From contig NZ_JAKNQL010000013.1 in NCBI RefSeq assembly GCF_022662375.1, forward strand, positions 1 through 64,000: a stretch of DNA of 64,000 nt, written 5' to 3'. Below the pieces are notes generated by a model. It had not been told where the DNA came from, did not search any database, and saw nothing but the letters and a program-made list of their open reading frames with translations. A program made the position numbers and the translations under genes. This DNA comes from Pseudomonas sp. CROZ-RG-20F-R04-15 (GTDB taxonomy: Bacteria; Pseudomonadota; Gammaproteobacteria; Pseudomonadales; Pseudomonadaceae). Positions 61,821 through 64,000 of the stretch are shown one piece after another. Every line of letters starts with the position of its first letter. Position 1 is the first letter of the stretch.

Positions 61821-63167
61821 ATGGACGCTGTCTGCGCTGACCTGCTAGCCGAAGTACGGGCGTTTCGCCAACGCTACCCCGAGGTGCGTTATGTCGACCT
61901 GATTTCCCTGGACATTCCGGGGCACTTTTATGGCAAACGCTATCCGGTCGACATGCTCGAAAAAGTCGCCGCCGGCAGTGTGCTGAAACTGCCGCAGAAC
62001 TGCGTATTGCTGGGCGTGCAGGGTGGCTTGTTCCCGATCGGCGATTACTGCTTCAACGACGGCGACCCGGATGCCGTGCGCCGTCTCGTGCCGGGCACGT
62101 TGAAACCGGTTACCTGGGAGGCGCAGCCGCTGGGGCAGATGCTGATCACTTCCGACGGCACCGAAAAACCGATCGAGTTCGAACCCCGCGAAGTGCTCGC
62201 GCAGGTACTCAAGCGTCTGGCCCGCAAAGGCATTCACCCGGTGGTGGCGTTCGAGCTGGAGTTCTATCTGTTCGATAAAAAGCTGCGCGATGGCCTGCCG
62301 CAATTCCCCCGCGACGACCTGACTGACGACGCCGATGACCAACCGAACCTGCACATCGAACGGCTTTCACGCTTTGCGCCGGTGCTGGATGACATGGTCG
62401 AAGCCACGCGGGCGCAAGGTATCGACGCCACGGTGATCACGGCTGAACTCGGCCCCGGTCAATTCGAAATCAACTTCGGCCACCTCGACGATGGCTTGCG
62501 TGCGGCCGACTGGGCAGCGTTGTTCTGCCGCAGCACGCGCGGCGTCGCGCTCAAGCATGGCTACCGCGCCAGTTTCATGGCCAAGCCGTACTTGCAGCAT
62601 CCCGGCAGTGGCATGCATGTGCATGTCAGCCTCTACGATTCAGCGGGCAATAATTTGCTCGCGGCGAATGACCAGCAGCCGTTGCGCCATGCAGTCGCCG
62701 GTTGCCTGGAATTGCTGCCGCACAGCATGCCGATCTTCGCGCCGAACCAGAACTCGATGCGTCGTTTGGGCGGCACGGTGAATACCGCGACCAAGGCCAG
62801 TTGGGGTTTTGAGGATCGTGATGCCTGCCTGCGCATTCCGGAGTCGGACGCGAAAAACCTGCGGGTTGAATATCGCTTGGCGGGTGCGGATGCCAATCCG
62901 TATCTGGTGTTGGCGGCGATTCTGGTGGGGCTGGAGCATGGGCTGGAATCGGGCAAGGAACCCATTGCCCCGCTGAATGAAGATCGCAGCAGCGGGATCG
63001 ATTTCCCCAAGGAGATGTTCGAGGCCGTGCGTGCGATGCAGCATCAGGCGCAGTTGCGCGACGGGCTGGGTGCGGAGTTTGTCGATGTGTATTGCGAGAA
63101 TAAACGGCAGGATCATTTGGCGTTTATGCAGGAGATTGGGGCGCGGGAGTATCGGTGGTATATGTGA
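61821..63167 (+). CDS. Gamma-glutamylpolyamine synthetase-like (PuuA/PauA, glutamine synthetase family)
   Basis: The ATG at 61821 has AAGGA eight bases upstream and is preferred over ATG 61812, which touches it. The 448-residue enzyme is glutamine-synthetase-like: beta-grasp N-terminus, then catalytic stretches VVAFELEFYLF, TAELGPGQFEINF (ATP/metal Glu), GSGMHVHVSLYD (the MH-x-H loop) and NSMRRLGGTVNTATKASWGFEDRDACLRIP. GS-like enzymes of this length beside a PuuB-type oxidase ligate glutamate to putrescine, cadaverine or spermidine with ATP as the first step of the gamma-glutamylated route. It is third in the operon. No PuuC or PuuD partner is in the window. Confidence 0.87.
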   Translation: MDAVCADLLAEVRAFRQRYPEVRYVDLISLDIPGHFYGKRYPVDMLEKVAAGSVLKLPQNCVLLGVQGGLFPIGDYCFNDGDPDAVRRLVPGTLKPVTWEAQPLGQMLITSDGTEKPIEFEPREVLAQVLKRLARKGIHPVVAFELEFYLFDKKLRDGLPQFPRDDLTDDADDQPNLHIERLSRFAPVLDDMVEATRAQGIDATVITAELGPGQFEINFGHLDDGLRAADWAALFCRSTRGVALKHGYRASFMAKPYLQHPGSGMHVHVSLYDSAGNNLLAANDQQPLRHAVAGCLELLPHSMPIFAPNQNSMRRLGGTVNTATKASWGFEDRDACLRIPESDAKNLRVEYRLAGADANPYLVLAAILVGLEHGLESGKEPIAPLNEDRSSGIDFPKEMFEAVRAMQHQAQLRDGLGAEFVDVYCENKRQDHLAFMQEIGAREYRWYM

Positions 63168-63487
63168 GGGCGAGGACAATTCACGAATGTAATGAATTCA
63201 CGCATTGCTTGCGCCCGACATTGGCGTCTTTGGCCGACCTTAAGGCGGACACAACGGCCTCCACGGATGGCGACCTGCTGGACGACTCGGCAATCAGCGA
63301 GCAGATGAACAGGCTAATTGTTCTTTTGGACGAAGGTGATACGGCGGCTTTGGACGTGCTGGCGGCACTGCGCAACAGGCCACTCGATCGAGCGTTGGCA
63401 GACCGTCTGACACTCGTCGCGGCGCAGGTGGAACTGTTCGACTTTGACCGCGCCTTGCAGCTTGTGAAAGGCTGCGATGGGCAGTAG
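63168..63487 (+). pseudogene. Probable remnant of a signalling protein C-terminus
   Basis: The reading frame ending TAG-type at 63487 encodes LASLADLKADTTASTDGDLL, then EQMNRLIVLLDEGDTAALDVLAALRNRP and RLTLVAAQVELFDFDRALQLVKG. The helix-loop pattern LL(D/E)EGDTAAL...FDFDRAL is like the extreme C-terminus of hybrid sensor kinases and HPt-type modules. There is no proper start, no Shine-Dalgarno, and the frame opens inside the synthetase tail. It therefore reads as the surviving end of a larger gene removed by deletion. From 63488 to 63665 I see nothing definite. Confidence 0.5.
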
Positions 63488-63665
63488 ACCGCTATTCACG
63501 AACGTCGAATGCCGGCCAACAGCAGGCATTCGATTTCTACGCAAACAGGGGCGATATAAGGCGGCCGTCAGCTTATGGCGGTGTCACTACGCCGGTAACC
63601 TGATCGAGAGCTACGCTAATGCTTAGTGAGACCCGGACCATCCCAATCAGCAGTGGCGCACGAAC

Positions 63666-64000
63666 ATGGTTTTCTCTTTATTGATGGCGTTGGTATTAGC
63701 ATTCCTGATTGGCTGGGTTTCGCAACGCATGGGTATGTGTCTTGTCAAAGCGAGCGAACAATTGCTGGCTGGTCGCCCGACGTTATTTGTGGCGCTGACA
63801 TCGTGTGGGTTGTTCGGGTTGATGCTGGCCCCGGTCTATCGTTTCTCTGAGGTCAGCCTGCCACTGTATTCGCCTGGTATTTCCTATCCATTAATGGTTG
63901 CGGGAGGCTTGTTGTTCGGAGTGGCATCGGTGCTGAACAACGGTTGCAGCGTAGGCACGCTGACCAGGTTTGCCTGTGGCAATATCAATAAACTGTTCAC
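63666..64000 (+). CDS. YeeE/YedE family sulfur transporter (partial, cut by window end)
   Basis: The frame is open from ATG 63666 to the right edge, giving the first 111 residues, mostly hydrophobic: helices ALVLAFLIGWVSQRMGMCLV, LFVALTSCGLFGLMLAPVY and MVAGGLLFGVASVLNNGCSV. The blocks RMGMCLVKASEQLLAG (Cys25) and GLLFGVASVLNNGCSVGTLTRFACG (Cys94) are the paired cysteine motifs of the DUF395/YeeE-YedE family. Studied members (TsuA) pass thiosulfate along such cysteines. The Shine-Dalgarno is weak and no other in-frame start is available upstream of an in-frame TGA at 63627. Direction of function and exact substrate are inferred from the family. Confidence 0.78.
   Translation, partial: MVFSLLMALVLAFLIGWVSQRMGMCLVKASEQLLAGRPTLFVALTSCGLFGLMLAPVYRFSEVSLPLYSPGISYPLMVAGGLLFGVASVLNNGCSVGTLTRFACGNINKLF

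Overview
The window looks like chromosomal DNA of a Pseudomonas species, most likely from the P. fluorescens group. The base composition is GC-rich throughout. The intergenic palindromes (cores such as TGTGGGAGCGAGC, paired head to head) are the REP/REPIN type seen in that group, and several families are typical of the genus (OprD porin, DUF6124, DUF3313 lipoproteins, ProP). Identity rests on reading the sequence only; no search was run. I see no tRNA, rRNA, CRISPR array, prophage or insertion sequence.

Layout. 1-2.1 kb: the N-terminal part of a large Ig-like hypothetical protein that runs off the left edge, then a small DUF6124 gene with a strongly structured leader. 2.6-8.4 kb: OprD-type porin, amidase and class III aminotransferase, each separated by a REPIN, with a divergent TetR regulator. 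8.4-10.5 kb: a DUF3313 lipoprotein and a 3-beta-HSD-like SDR. 10.5-26.4 kb: eleven minus-strand genes that look like uptake, trafficking and degradation of a hydrophobic, possibly sulfated, substrate. In transcription order these are SDR, metallo-beta-lactamase-fold protein, sulfatase, two DUF1254 proteins, FadL porin, AraC regulator, DUF1302, DUF1329, YCF48-like protein and an RND/MMPL transporter. 26.6-32.2 kb: AI-2E family permease, second AraC regulator, MscS channel and AspT-type exchanger, all on plus.

32.2-49.3 kb is the most unusual part. One minus-strand run encodes a 3771-residue adhesin (LEPRILFDGAA motif, DUF4347, eleven VCBS/Bap-like repeats). It is followed by an outer-membrane-factor lipoprotein, a small HlyD-like adaptor, a GAF-like/HlyD adaptor and a PqqD-like/M50 protease/HlyD fusion. 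No ABC ATPase is present. The genes overlap by a few bases and look co-expressed. Divergent from them lie a DUF2092 (LolA-fold) protein and a small Asn/Arg-rich exported protein. I propose this as a candidate non-canonical export system for the giant adhesin.

50.9-59.8 kb: housekeeping and accessory genes (DUF502 membrane protein, nucleotidyltransferase, NADP-binding reductase with a divergent LysR, ProP, a second DUF3313 lipoprotein, an OmpR-type two-component pair, a membrane protein of unknown function). 59.9-63.2 kb: polyamine catabolism genes in the order gamma-glutamylputrescine oxidase-like, XRE-cupin regulator, gamma-glutamylpolyamine synthetase-like. The window ends with what looks like a remnant of a signalling protein and the start of a YeeE/YedE-type sulfur transporter.
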